Shown in pieces: positions 8,512-18,963 of a DNA stretch of 34,328 bases. Every line of letters starts with the position of its first letter. Position 1 is the first letter of the stretch. The DNA comes from Sulfurovum sp. GTDB lineage: Bacteria; Campylobacterota; Campylobacteria; Campylobacterales; Sulfurovaceae. Both the position numbers and the translations under genes were made by a program. The stretch is taken from NCBI GenBank assembly GCA_015663065.1, contig DQSX01000192.1, positions 1-34,328 of the forward strand. Reading direction: 5' to 3'. The notes under the pieces were generated by a model, which saw only the letters and a program-made list of their open reading frames with translations, did not search any database and was not told where the DNA came from.

Positions 8512-8771
8512 GAACACTATATATCGTTATGATCCTCTACGACAACCGGATACTCAGCACAGAAGCATTCAAGTCACGGGAGGAAGCAGAGGCTAGAGCT
8601 GTACAACTTTCAAGCGAGTGGTACAAAAAGGAGGGAATCGCTTCTTTTGGAAAACACCAACTAGAAACCTTTGATGAGATGCAAGGGTATTATCGATCCG
8701 ATGCTTATTTGGATAGTGGTGATGAAGCCCATATCTGTATCGAAGAAGTTGTGATGAAGGATTCCCTATGA
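8508..8771 (+). CDS. Hypothetical protein
   Basis: 87 aa, start overlaps the Rad52 stop (ATGA), SD AGGAGG. Confidence 0.5.
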   Translation: MRTLYIVMILYDNRILSTEAFKSREEAEARAVQLSSEWYKKEGIASFGKHQLETFDEMQGYYRSDAYLDSGDEAHICIEEVVMKDSL

Positions 8772-8872
8772 TTGCTATTGAGGGTATCATCATCCTTCTT
8801 GTTAAGTTAGCCTCTCTGATTTTGCAGATACTTACCACTTTTACAACAAAAGTTTTGCCAGTGATTATATAA
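8768..8872 (+). CDS. Candidate 34-aa hydrophobic microprotein
   Basis: ATG overlaps the stop of the previous gene (ATGA); translation MIAIEGIIILLVKLASLILQILTTFTTKVLPVII; below the ORF-track length cutoff. Confidence 0.4.
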   Translation: MIAIEGIIILLVKLASLILQILTTFTTKVLPVII

Positions 8873-8875
8873 AGA

Positions 8876-8912
8876 TACACCCTTCGGGGTGTAAAATAGT
8901 CTGATTTTTTTT
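8876..8912. terminator. Candidate bidirectional intrinsic terminator between convergent operons
   Basis: TACACCC-TTCG-GGGTGTA hairpin (8876-8893) between convergent genes; T8 tract at 8905-8912 for the + strand, though about 10 nt past the stem. Confidence 0.55.
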
Positions 8913-8921
8913 AGCTTACGT

Positions 8922-9587
8922 TTAAAAAATAGAGTTTGCACTATCAATACATTTAACTTCATACAGATCATTGTCGGTAGATTCTGTCTCTTCGGTATCT
9001 CTTATCTTGTAAATCATTGGCTTGTCGCCATTTTCTACCCAATAGGGCTTATTTACAATATATTCAGAGATACGGGTAAAGATATTGGACTGGTCATACA
9101 CTTCATTCATCTGTACAACAGTTGGAAGTGTATCTCTATGGCTTTTGCATATCTGTTTTGCTTCACTATATGTATGTATCCCATAGTCTGTATCATACCA
9201 GTCAGCCTGATAAGATTTGGTAAGTTGGATTGTAAGGAAAGCCAATACAGCCATTCCGGCAACAAAGAGCATAATACGATTTCCTTCACGATCATCGTGT
9301 TTTAGTTTTTTGCTTGCCCCCTGAAGAGAGTATTCTGCCTGTGCTTTTGCAAGCATTGTAGCTGTATCACTTTTATCTTCATTGAGGAAGAGAGGATCTC
9401 TTTCTTTAGCTACCTCTTTAAGTAGTTTATCGGATTGATCAATAAGTTGTATTTTTGGGTTAGAGCTTTTTGCTGTACGAATGGCAGCATATATTATCTT
9501 TTCCTCATCTTCACTAAACTCAAAACGCTTAAGTACAGAATATGCTGCATCTCCTCTGTAAAATTCTATATCTGAATCATTTTTCAT
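8922..9587 (-). CDS. Membrane-anchored protein with DUF1566/lectin-like C-terminus (putative)
   Basis: Start re-assigned to ATG 9587 (MKNDSDIEFYRG...); TM helix RIMLFVAGMAVLAFLTIQL; YSEAKQICKSHRDTLPTVVQMNEVYD. Confidence 0.5.
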   Translation of the reverse strand: MKNDSDIEFYRGDAAYSVLKRFEFSEDEEKIIYAAIRTAKSSNPKIQLIDQSDKLLKEVAKERDPLFLNEDKSDTATMLAKAQAEYSLQGASKKLKHDDREGNRIMLFVAGMAVLAFLTIQLTKSYQADWYDTDYGIHTYSEAKQICKSHRDTLPTVVQMNEVYDQSNIFTRISEYIVNKPYWVENGDKPMIYKIRDTEETESTDNDLYEVKCIDSANSIF

Positions 9588-9774
9588 CGGAGCCATACAC
9601 TGATTTTGGAATAAAATTGTTATGATTATGCTTAGCACACAACTCTGAGTTAACATAGTTCTCTCTTCTTGTATCAGCTTTATTGTCCATGAGCTCTTTA
9701 TGCTTATGCCAGCGAAGGCACTCTTCTTTTTCAATACACTTATAGCCCGTACAATAAGTAAATATTGTTCCCAT
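9577..9774 (-). CDS. Small Cys-rich hypothetical protein
   Basis: 65 aa, overlaps the next gene by 11 bp; YCTGYKCIEKEECLRWHKHKE. Confidence 0.45.
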   Translation of the reverse strand: MGTIFTYCTGYKCIEKEECLRWHKHKELMDNKADTRRENYVNSELCAKHNHNNFIPKSVYGSDEK

Positions 9775-9817
9775 AATCTATCTTCCTTTTTTCAAAATAT
9801 ATACTCATTACCAATAA

Positions 9818-10570
9818 TCAATTTTCAATAAAAATATATTCATCCCCAGCACTATATGATGACAAATTTAATCTTAGGTTGTGATTTACAAGTATTGCAG
9901 GAGTTACAATAGATAAACGAAATGGTAGCAATGCAGGTGAATTTACAAAGTCTCCTACTGTACTTTTTCCTTCCCTTGTTGCCAATAGTGTAGCCTCGCA
10001 TAACAAAGCTATTGCATCATCATCCATTACCTCTTTGGTATTACCCTGTGCATAGCATCCCTTATCATCAGTCTCTTTTAGAACTCCCCAATAGACAAAC
10101 GCTCTAATAACATACTTCGCATATCGTCCAATGGTGTCACGGTCACCATAGTGCTCTTTGAGCCTAGAGATGATCTGTTTTTGTGTCACCTGGTCTTGTA
10201 AATTGAGCAGTCTTCCTGTTTGAACAGCCGTGTTATACCAAAACGGGTAAGCTGCGCATAGCATTGCCCAATGCATTACGTTAGCCAGATCAGGTTTGTC
10301 TTTTATAAGACTAAGCGCATCATCTCTAAGCGGTAAGATCTCTTTTGCCGGTGTCACCCATATATTCATGATGTTATTGACGGCAAAGGAACGGGTATTC
10401 TTGCTTCTCTCTCCTACTGATCCATCACCTTTACGCTCAGATAGATACTCATGGAGCTCCGCTCTAATTGATTTCGCATCCAAGCCTGACAGTAGAAGAT
10501 TGACAGCCTTGTCCAGCCATTCAGTTCTAATCGCCTGTTTGATGCCTATTGTTTCATGTCGTTTACTCAA
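9818..10570 (-). CDS. BrxA-like protein at the end of the BREX operon
   Basis: Starts within the PglZ stop (4-bp overlap); position matches brxA in type 3 BREX as remembered; sequence similarity by eye only. Confidence 0.5.
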   Translation of the reverse strand: MSKRHETIGIKQAIRTEWLDKAVNLLLSGLDAKSIRAELHEYLSERKGDGSVGERSKNTRSFAVNNIMNIWVTPAKEILPLRDDALSLIKDKPDLANVMHWAMLCAAYPFWYNTAVQTGRLLNLQDQVTQKQIISRLKEHYGDRDTIGRYAKYVIRAFVYWGVLKETDDKGCYAQGNTKEVMDDDAIALLCEATLLATREGKSTVGDFVNSPALLPFRLSIVTPAILVNHNLRLNLSSYSAGDEYIFIEN

Positions 10571-12543
10571 TGTGTTCTCCGCTCAAATTTTATAAATGGT
10601 ACGATAACTTCTTCGATCGATGTGCCACCATGCCCAACAACACTGTCGCCTTCTCGAATAAATGCATAATCTTGTTCTGCTATCAGAGGAAAATACTCAG
10701 ACGGTAACGCAGCTGAATTCCATGGTTTTGAAAAAGAGAACTGATCTCCTACCCGATCACGTAACTCTTTGGTCGGATAAATGCGAACACGCTCTCCACG
10801 TGTCTCAGCAATTGCACCTTCTGAAGGTCTTCCTTTTCCCTGACATTCGATATTCCCGTGGTCTGAAGTCAGCCACACTTCAAAACCTCGATCTAAAAGT
10901 CCATCTACCATACTCTCCAAATAACCTTGCTCTACCCACTGTTTTACTTGGTTATGCATACCTGCAGCACCCAACTCCATACCATGCATAATATCATCTA
11001 CTGTATTAATAACAAGTCCAAGGGCTTTTGTTTTTCCTGGTCTAATCAACTCATCCAAGTCAGAGCTAACATCACCTTTACCAAGACTTTTCTTGTACTC
11101 TATCTGCATTTTTGTCAAGTTGTGATCTTCCCAAAATTGCTGCCAAAGTTTTGGTTCTTTACTTGTAGTGTTGATACTATCAGGAAAATACTTAGGTATT
11201 TTTCCTGAAAAGATCGCCTGTCTCGATACCGAAGTCAATGTTGGTACCCAGGCAAAGGATGCTCCCTCCCGGATAACTAAGTCAGAACGTCTTTCCTCCA
11301 ATACATTACGTATTGTCACCCATTGATCCATCGCTAAACCGTCTGCAACTATGAGTGCTATTTTAGCATTATTGTCATTTTCAAGCTCACGTGATAATCG
11401 TCTTGGAATATGATGTACCATTGCGGTATGCATAGGTGGTATATTTGTCAAACTCATATAGTGTTTATCAAGCCAGTCAGAAAATACTCTGTTTAATTTG
11501 TTTGAGAACTCCCTGTAACGTCTCTTGTCACTATTGACCTCTGTATGGATCATGGCACTTAGATTTGCCCATTTTGATGCATAGGAGAGCCATTCATCAT
11601 AGCTTGACTCTATTCCAGGCAACTCTTTTTCCAGCAGCGTATACAGACGATCAGTACGTTCAGCATTATCTTCATCCCTTATGCCACAGCGAGCCCAGTC
11701 TGATCTGCTTAAATTCATCCCCGGCATTGTGATTGGTCGAAGCTTACCCTCTACAAAAAGATTGTCAATATACACTAAAATATCATCATGTCCAAAAGGT
11801 ACTTCTTTTGAATCTTTTCCGCCATAAGATACAGGTGTTTTCTCTTTGACTTTCCCATTGCTGATCTCATCGAGGTAATGTGGCCATTCATCTTGCAGGA
11901 AACTATAAAATCTTTCTGTATCACCGATGATCATCTCCAAAGGCCATTCTTTGAGCTCGGGGTTTTTTTGAAGTTCTCTAATGAGGTACTTTTGTAACTC
12001 ATCTGGAATATCAAGATGACTGTAATGACAACACAGCAGACATTTCAATAAGCTCACTTTATCTTGTATCAGCCCCGTAGTAATCTCAAATATATGACGT
12101 AAGATAAAATCCATTGTTTTTTTATCCCCCATGACACCACTGCTTTGTTTTTCTTGTACATTGTAAAGTTTGTCAAAATATCTCTTATCCAACTGGTTTA
12201 CAATAGGGTAGCTTAGCCGAGGAAAGAGTGCTCCAAGATTAAAAGACAGATGTCGTGATTGCTGTAATATATCAAATGGTAAATCATCTAACTCTTCTTG
12301 ATGTACCAAAACGATCAACTCATTGCTGTCAGGATCTCGATATTGGGATTCATAGGTATATCTAAACTCAGTAGCTCCTTCATACTCAAGCAGGTCAAAT
12401 CCTCTCTCTTGAAGTGCAATTTGCAACTTCTCTTCAGAAAGAAGATAGTCAGGGTCGGAAACAAATGTGAGTTTATTAACCTCCGGTACCAACTCCGCCA
12501 ATATTTCTTCTCGCCAATTACGCATTTGCAACTCCAGCTTCAA
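10567..12543 (-). CDS. pglZ: BREX PglZ-domain phosphatase-like protein
   Basis: Alkaline-phosphatase superfamily motifs: IALIVADGLAMDQW, TSVSRQAIFSGKIP, VWLTSDHGNIECQGKG, VGHGGTSIEEVIVPF. Confidence 0.9.
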   Translation of the reverse strand: MKLELQMRNWREEILAELVPEVNKLTFVSDPDYLLSEEKLQIALQERGFDLLEYEGATEFRYTYESQYRDPDSNELIVLVHQEELDDLPFDILQQSRHLSFNLGALFPRLSYPIVNQLDKRYFDKLYNVQEKQSSGVMGDKKTMDFILRHIFEITTGLIQDKVSLLKCLLCCHYSHLDIPDELQKYLIRELQKNPELKEWPLEMIIGDTERFYSFLQDEWPHYLDEISNGKVKEKTPVSYGGKDSKEVPFGHDDILVYIDNLFVEGKLRPITMPGMNLSRSDWARCGIRDEDNAERTDRLYTLLEKELPGIESSYDEWLSYASKWANLSAMIHTEVNSDKRRYREFSNKLNRVFSDWLDKHYMSLTNIPPMHTAMVHHIPRRLSRELENDNNAKIALIVADGLAMDQWVTIRNVLEERRSDLVIREGASFAWVPTLTSVSRQAIFSGKIPKYFPDSINTTSKEPKLWQQFWEDHNLTKMQIEYKKSLGKGDVSSDLDELIRPGKTKALGLVINTVDDIMHGMELGAAGMHNQVKQWVEQGYLESMVDGLLDRGFEVWLTSDHGNIECQGKGRPSEGAIAETRGERVRIYPTKELRDRVGDQFSFSKPWNSAALPSEYFPLIAEQDYAFIREGDSVVGHGGTSIEEVIVPFIKFERRTH

Positions 12544-15382
12544 TTTTCATAATGATCAAAGGCTTAATGTCAGGGACAATCTGTCTTAACGCATTGAGTT
12601 CATCTTCCCATATCTTTTTTTCGTTATCAAGCTTTTTAAGCCGGTAATTCTTTACCTCTTCCAGTCCCAGTTTCATAATGGCTTTCTGTCGTGTTTGAAA
12701 AGCATGATCTCCTCGATCTTTCTCTTTCTCTAACGCATTCAAATGATGGCTCTGGAGTGTTTTATAGGTATCATATCCCACTTCTTTGGCCTCACTAAGA
12801 ACATTGGCATGAATCAATTCTGTTTCGTCATCTGTAATGGAACCTATCATCTTTACGCTTGCAGTCTGAAGCACATCCCAAATGTGTCGTGCCGTTGGTA
12901 AGAATAGTTTGCCTTCATCGGAAATAAACAGTGTTATAAAGTCCCTTTTTGTTGAAGAAACTCTGACATATTTAGAAGAAAAGAGGTTGGTTTTTAAATC
13001 GATTTCATACAGTCCCCAATAGCCGGAAATGTTATGAGGTAAATCCTCTATTTGTACTATAGGGATAAGTTGACTATCGGTGACTTGAGGTAAGTTTTTT
13101 GTCAGCCCACGCAATTTATCATTTTCAAGGTTGAGGAAATTGGTATTATTATAGTGAAAGGCATCTTGAATATTGAAGACAACTTTTTTATGTAAAGTAT
13201 CATCTGGCCACTTCAGCTCCCACCAATGCTGTTTTCGTGTGACTTGTCCACCATAGGCTTCAATATAGGAAGTTGTCATGCGTTCTACCCAGTGAGGAAG
13301 TGGATGGGTTCTTAATTTTTTAACTGCACTTGGATCATGTTCATCTGAAATAGTATAGATCTCAGACTCGTTACGGATCGCTTCAATATCATGTTTCATC
13401 TGGATTAGGTTTGACTCTACAGTTTGCTCAATAGCATCCGGATCAAGGATGGCAGAAGTAAATATCTCTTCAAATATCTCACCAGCCTGTGCAGAGTCCA
13501 GTACATCCCCTGTTTTGTCAATACCAAATTCATCATAAATGATCTTCAACTTCTCTTCGAGTACCTCAAGGACACGAAACTCTACACTCTCTTCAAATAC
13601 AAAGTTAATGGCTCTAACGATATGCGCTTGACCAATACGGTCGACTCGTCCGATGCGCTGTTCAAGACGCATAGGGTTCCAGGGAATATCATAATTTATA
13701 ACAACATGACAAAACTGTAAGTTAAGTCCTTCACCTCCGGCATCGGTTGAGACAAGCACTCTTGTCTTATCGGCAAATGCATTTTGTGAAGCTTGACGCT
13801 CTTCCATACTCATAGAGCCATTGAGATAAGCCACAGAGATACCTCGTGATTCAAGCAGCTCTATAAGCATCTTTTGTGTTGGTACAAATTCTGTAAAGAT
13901 CAGGATCTTCAGTTCTGGATCATTCTCCTCTTTTTGAAGATCAAAGATCGTTTCTATGAGTGCTTCTGCTTTGGCATCTATTCCTGATGCTTCACATTGT
14001 TTGGCTAGTTCAAGCAGGCTTTCTACTTCACTTACTTCATGCTTGACTGCTTGCATATGTGACTGCAAGAGTTCATCAAGCTGTTCTTGTCCATCCATAT
14101 CATAAAACTCTTCATCAGATACATTTATACGTTCAATCCCCTCAACACTATCAGAAGTTAATGCTTCAAGTCTACGCTGCAAAGTAGTTCTGATCGCTCG
14201 CGTACTGGAAACAACTAATCTTTGCATCAAAACCATGAGAAACCCGATATGTCGTTTCTTGTCTATGATGGCTTGATTGTAGCCTAGTCGAATATACTCA
14301 GTCACAGCTTCATACAACTCTTTTTGCAAAGCTTGTTTTGCCTGCCATTTCACAGGAAGCATTTGTGTAACCCTTGGCTTAAAGAGTGGATTTCCGTCAC
14401 CATCAATGGCTTTTCGCTTCTCTGTTCTTATGGTGTATTCAGCTACTCTCTCTTTTGTGATGCTCTCTTCATCCAAAAATGTTTCACTATCGAGCAGGCT
14501 CATCAATCGGTAAAAGGCATCTCTCTTCCCTTGATGTGGTGTCGCTGAAAGCAGTAACATATAGGGCGCTGCTTCTGCAAGACCTCGACCTAGTTTGTGA
14601 CGAGCTACCTGTTCGCTACTGCCTCCTAGACGATGTGCTTCATCTACGATCACGAGATCCCAACCAGCAGTTATCAGATCTTCATAACGATCAGCATTGT
14701 AAGCAGCGATTCTTTCGTCACTCCATCCTCGTCGTTTATCTAGTGGTTTAACAGAGTCCAGTGTGACAATGACTTGATCAAATACAGACCAGGGATTTGG
14801 ACTATGCGATCCATGGGCAGACGCAATGCGCTTAAGTGAGCGGATGTCCTCACCTAAGACCAGCTGAAACTCTTCATTAAAATGTGTCTTCATCTCACTG
14901 ACCCACTGTGTTGCTATGCTTTTTGGTGCGATGACAAGTATACGGCGAACAAGACCTCTTAGCTTTAGCTCACGAAGGATAAGACCGGCTTCTATGGTTT
15001 TTCCAAGTCCAACTTCATCTGCAACAAGATAACGAACCTGCTCTTTGGAGATCGCTTTTTTGAGTGCTGAAACTTGATGAGGAAGGAGAATAACATTAGA
15101 CTCAATAGGCGCAAGAAGTACCTGGTCATCATTGAGATCACCGCTATTTTCTACAGCCTGTGCGATCTTGGCTGCCGAAGAGATGTAGAGGATCTTGCTA
15201 ACTTCTTTTTCTGCATCTATATCTATCTCAAGGTCTCTAAGGCTATCACACGGTACTTTAACAACAGTATCACTATCTGGTAGCCAAATATGGCAAATGG
15301 TTTGACCCCATAGAGTTTGTGTATCCAGTATTTTGCAAGGGCTATTGTAGGTTGTGCTGTATTGCCAATTACTATTCACCAA
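12518..15382 (-). CDS. brxHII: BREX type 3 SNF2-like DEAD/H helicase BrxHII
   Basis: LVADEVGLGKTIEAGLILRE, DLVIVDEAHRLGG, LLLSATPHQG, STDAGGEGLNLQFCHVVINYDIPWNPMRLEQRIGRVDRIGQ. Confidence 0.85.
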   Translation of the reverse strand: MVNSNWQYSTTYNSPCKILDTQTLWGQTICHIWLPDSDTVVKVPCDSLRDLEIDIDAEKEVSKILYISSAAKIAQAVENSGDLNDDQVLLAPIESNVILLPHQVSALKKAISKEQVRYLVADEVGLGKTIEAGLILRELKLRGLVRRILVIAPKSIATQWVSEMKTHFNEEFQLVLGEDIRSLKRIASAHGSHSPNPWSVFDQVIVTLDSVKPLDKRRGWSDERIAAYNADRYEDLITAGWDLVIVDEAHRLGGSSEQVARHKLGRGLAEAAPYMLLLSATPHQGKRDAFYRLMSLLDSETFLDEESITKERVAEYTIRTEKRKAIDGDGNPLFKPRVTQMLPVKWQAKQALQKELYEAVTEYIRLGYNQAIIDKKRHIGFLMVLMQRLVVSSTRAIRTTLQRRLEALTSDSVEGIERINVSDEEFYDMDGQEQLDELLQSHMQAVKHEVSEVESLLELAKQCEASGIDAKAEALIETIFDLQKEENDPELKILIFTEFVPTQKMLIELLESRGISVAYLNGSMSMEERQASQNAFADKTRVLVSTDAGGEGLNLQFCHVVINYDIPWNPMRLEQRIGRVDRIGQAHIVRAINFVFEESVEFRVLEVLEEKLKIIYDEFGIDKTGDVLDSAQAGEIFEEIFTSAILDPDAIEQTVESNLIQMKHDIEAIRNESEIYTISDEHDPSAVKKLRTHPLPHWVERMTTSYIEAYGGQVTRKQHWWELKWPDDTLHKKVVFNIQDAFHYNNTNFLNLENDKLRGLTKNLPQVTDSQLIPIVQIEDLPHNISGYWGLYEIDLKTNLFSSKYVRVSSTKRDFITLFISDEGKLFLPTARHIWDVLQTASVKMIGSITDDETELIHANVLSEAKEVGYDTYKTLQSHHLNALEKEKDRGDHAFQTRQKAIMKLGLEEVKNYRLKKLDNEKKIWEDELNALRQIVPDIKPLIIMKIEAGVANA

Positions 15383-17252
15383 TTAGTCCCATCTCTCTTA
15401 GGAATCTGGATGGTTTCTTATTCCACCCAAAATATTTTTTAGCATAACTTAAATACAAATTCTTTGAAGACCTGGTAATTGCAACAAAGCAGTTTCTTCG
15501 CTCTTCTTGAATTGACTTTTTACCGTTTTTGATTGCGAAATAGGTTGGGAACTGCTCCTCTACCAATCCTACAATATAGACATTTTCAAATTCCATTCCT
15601 TTGGCTGTATGTACCGTTTGTAATCTCACACAATCTCTTGAAAGAGCTTTTGATTTTGGTGACAAATCCATCTCTTGAAGAAATATATGAAGTGCAACTG
15701 AATCTCCATACTCTCGTATAATTTGATTTGAAATACGATACCAATTTTCTTTGTCCTCACCATAGTCTGGATAGAGGTCGTCATCGTCTTCCTGCATATT
15801 TAATGAGTCAAAATACTCGAAAGACTGATCTATAAATGATCTAAAATTCAATGTATCACACAATTCCTTTTCACCTATTTCACAAAATGGTTGTAGCATA
15901 TCACTTTCTGTAGCCAACATGAAAAATGCTCTAAGTGCAGTTATCTCTTCTACACTTGACTTTGTATAAACATCTTCTGCAGATATAGTTATGCCATTGA
16001 GTTTTGTCACAACAGAGCAGAGCTTATTTAGGATACTTCTTGAACTAGGTGTATTCGCAAGTTTTAAAGAAAAGTAAATAGTCTGTGTCAATGGGCTTGT
16101 AAAGTCTTGTTGCTTACTGACAATCTCTGCCATTACTCCATTGTCTTTCATCGTTTCTTTTACTTGAGTGAGAAGCTTATTGCTACGAGCAATGACCAGG
16201 CACGAGTCACGTTGTTTGTTGGGAATAGTCATAACTTTTTCCATTAATCCTTGAATTTCATCTTCAAAAGTATCAAAGGCTTCAACTTGTACTGCTCCTG
16301 TCATTTCATTATGGGATATTCCCGGAATTCTCGATTGTAGTCGGTCACTATTATGCTGAATAAGCTTATTGGCAATTTCTACAACTTCCTTTGGACAACG
16401 GTAGTTTTCTGGAAGTTGAACTACATATGGTTCGTAATCCTTTTTAAGCTCTTCAAGCCTCTTAGGGTCTGCACCATTCCACTGGAAAATAATTTGGTCA
16501 TCATCTGCAACAACAAAAAGATTTGCAGATTTTGGTTCAGCAATAAGTTTAAGGATTTTATATTGTGCAAGATTTGTATCTTGAAACTCATCTACACAAA
16601 TATATTTATAGACCGTCTTTACTTGTCTGGCAACACGTGGCATAGTCTCAAGAAGTTTTCTTGAAAAGTACAACATGGATCCAAAATCCAATTGATTGCC
16701 TTCAATAAGTTCATTTATATAACCATCAAATATGGCTTTTAAGCTTTCATATTGTTCTTTACGATCAGACTTAAAATGTTTCGATAACTCCTTGCTATTA
16801 ATACCACGAGTGAACATTATATCAATCTTTTTTAGGGCATCTTCTGGGTTACTTATTTCTATTTCACTTTTATCTTGTAGTTCTTTGAGGATTGCAACAC
16901 GATCTTTATCATCTGTAATAACAGAAAAGTCTGGCTGTAAACCTAGATGGCTTCCATGTTGTCGCAAGAGATCAGTACAGAATGAATGAAAAGTACGTAA
17001 CTGAACCCTGTGATTATCATCACCTATGATATTCTGAATACGATTTTGCATCTCATTCGCTGCCTTAACAGTAAAGGTCAGACCAAGAATTCGGAAATTC
17101 TCATCAAGACTATTTTTAATCAAATTAGCTATTCGAATTGTCAATACAGCTGTTTTACCAGATCCAGGTCCAGCCAAAACTAATATAGGACCATTTTCCC
17201 ATTGTACTGCTTGACGCTGGTTTTCATTGAGATCTTTTATTACAATATTCAT
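15372..17252 (-). CDS. UvrD/PcrA-like superfamily 1 helicase (GajB-like)
   Basis: NENQRQAVQWENGPILVLAGPGSGKT, CVDEFQDTNLAQ, LQTVHTAKGMEFENVYIVGL, RNCFVAITRS; directly follows the OLD-family gene. Confidence 0.85.
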   Translation of the reverse strand: MNIVIKDLNENQRQAVQWENGPILVLAGPGSGKTAVLTIRIANLIKNSLDENFRILGLTFTVKAANEMQNRIQNIIGDDNHRVQLRTFHSFCTDLLRQHGSHLGLQPDFSVITDDKDRVAILKELQDKSEIEISNPEDALKKIDIMFTRGINSKELSKHFKSDRKEQYESLKAIFDGYINELIEGNQLDFGSMLYFSRKLLETMPRVARQVKTVYKYICVDEFQDTNLAQYKILKLIAEPKSANLFVVADDDQIIFQWNGADPKRLEELKKDYEPYVVQLPENYRCPKEVVEIANKLIQHNSDRLQSRIPGISHNEMTGAVQVEAFDTFEDEIQGLMEKVMTIPNKQRDSCLVIARSNKLLTQVKETMKDNGVMAEIVSKQQDFTSPLTQTIYFSLKLANTPSSRSILNKLCSVVTKLNGITISAEDVYTKSSVEEITALRAFFMLATESDMLQPFCEIGEKELCDTLNFRSFIDQSFEYFDSLNMQEDDDDLYPDYGEDKENWYRISNQIIREYGDSVALHIFLQEMDLSPKSKALSRDCVRLQTVHTAKGMEFENVYIVGLVEEQFPTYFAIKNGKKSIQEERRNCFVAITRSSKNLYLSYAKKYFGWNKKPSRFLREMGLIGE

Positions 17253-18961
17253 TAATTGTCCCCTACTGTTTCTGTCAACTTAGATAATATGTCTTTTATT
17301 TCGGGAGGTACTCCTTCTGCACCTATTTCTTTCATAAGAAATATGGATTCAAGTGCAGCAGCAGGCTTAGAAAAGCCACGAGTCTTATTGATGATTTTAT
17401 ATACCTGATGCCAGTATTCTGAAGTACCTTCTTCTTCCGTAAGTTCTGCTACTTTCTGTGCTCCAACACCATCTCTATATGGCTGACCATATCCACTACA
17501 ACAGAGAAGAATATCGATATTTGGATGTGTCAATTTTGATATATACCTGGCTTCATCTCTATCAGCTAAAAGTTCTTTAGCTGCATCAATATATTTCTGA
17601 CCACCATCATCAGCATCAGCAATAAGGTGCCAATTAATACCAAGGGCATCTGCCACTTTAATAAAAATTCCTGGACCACCTGCTTGACTACATTCAACTA
17701 GTCTTATCCCATGCCTATGAAGATTTATACCTAATATATCTGCACACTCTGTAAAAATAGAGACATCTGTTTCTCCTTCTACCAAGAGCCAATATTTCGC
17801 AAATAACAGTTCCCCTCGATTTCTACGAACGTGATGATTGAATTTTCTTAGCTCTTCACTTGTAAGTAGTCCTTCAGGAATAGAATGACAACTAATTGAT
17901 GTATCTTCTCGATTTAGTCGTCTTAATTTTTCAACAGGTACTTCTGACAATATGTCTCCTGAATGTGTAGCTATAATTTTTTGACCAGGAAGATCTTTTA
18001 GTAGATGCCATACTGCACGTGTTGCATTTGGATGCAAGTGTGCTTCAGGTTCTTCAATTGCAATAATAGCCTCAGCATGTTGGTCAGTATCAGCTTGAAG
18101 ACGTTTTTTTAGATATGCACTAAACAGTAAAAGTACAGAAAGGCTTTGTGTACCTTCCCCATGACTGCGAATAGGAATTTTTGCATTAGAATTAGTAAGC
18201 AGATTTACTTCGGTATAACGAAGTGATTTATATATATCCGAAGGTATTGGATCAACAGAGACTGGTTCGGTATGTCCTACTGAAACTAAGTCAGAAATAC
18301 GTTTTACTTCATCTGTAATATCATTAAAGCTTGAATGGGCATCTATAATCTTTTGATTTACTGTAAATAGTTCTGCTTCCAATGCTTGTTTTGTTAAATC
18401 ATCAATATCTTTATTTTTAATGAACGATGACCAGTATGTGGCCTGCCCATGAAATTCATCCTTAGCAGCCCTTAAAGCACTTTGAAAAAAGAATGGACGT
18501 AGTTTACGCAATTCTTTAATCATATTTTGTTTATTTGGTATTTCATTATCAGCAGCATCAAGAAATGACCAATCTTGAGTGAGTTCTGCATTCCCCAGAT
18601 CATATTTTCCTGTCAATCGTAGTTTAATTTCTCCGTACTCTGCTCCAACAATTACATCATTTAGTGCTTGAGTAATATATTCTGGCCATAAATGTTCTTC
18701 GGATTCTAAAAAACTAAAAGTAAAAATAATTGGATCACTTGATGCAACATCCGGATGTTCATTATCACGATAAAAATCGTATTGAGAAAAATTGCATGTT
18801 TTGTTTGACTTGATAGTATCTAAGCCAAATCGAAGTGCCTCAAGAATAGAGGTTTTACCACAGTTGTTTTCTCCAATAATAACTGTTATCTCTCTATCTA
18901 ATTCTATTTCAAGTTCAGTTATTCCTCGGAATTTTTCTATTTTTACCTTATTCAGTCGCAC
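17252..18961 (-). CDS. OLD-family ATP-dependent nuclease with TOPRIM domain (GajA-like)
   Basis: VIIGENNCGKTSILEALRFGLD (Walker A), SHGEGTQSLSVLLLFSAYL (signature), AIIAIEEPEAHLHP (Walker B), YWLLVEGETDVSIF...HLIADADDGG (TOPRIM). Confidence 0.88.
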   Translation of the reverse strand: MRLNKVKIEKFRGITELEIELDREITVIIGENNCGKTSILEALRFGLDTIKSNKTCNFSQYDFYRDNEHPDVASSDPIIFTFSFLESEEHLWPEYITQALNDVIVGAEYGEIKLRLTGKYDLGNAELTQDWSFLDAADNEIPNKQNMIKELRKLRPFFFQSALRAAKDEFHGQATYWSSFIKNKDIDDLTKQALEAELFTVNQKIIDAHSSFNDITDEVKRISDLVSVGHTEPVSVDPIPSDIYKSLRYTEVNLLTNSNAKIPIRSHGEGTQSLSVLLLFSAYLKKRLQADTDQHAEAIIAIEEPEAHLHPNATRAVWHLLKDLPGQKIIATHSGDILSEVPVEKLRRLNREDTSISCHSIPEGLLTSEELRKFNHHVRRNRGELLFAKYWLLVEGETDVSIFTECADILGINLHRHGIRLVECSQAGGPGIFIKVADALGINWHLIADADDGGQKYIDAAKELLADRDEARYISKLTHPNIDILLCCSGYGQPYRDGVGAQKVAELTEEEGTSEYWHQVYKIINKTRGFSKPAAALESIFLMKEIGAEGVPPEIKDILSKLTETVGDN

Positions 18962-18963
18962 TG

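Noticed and set aside
10296-16989. Many plus-strand ORFs antisense to the BREX operon (e.g. 10296-10595, 10662-10991, 13424-13720, 16353-16664)
   Set aside because: Fully inside well-supported minus-strand genes, no recognisable domains or SD support; shadow ORFs.
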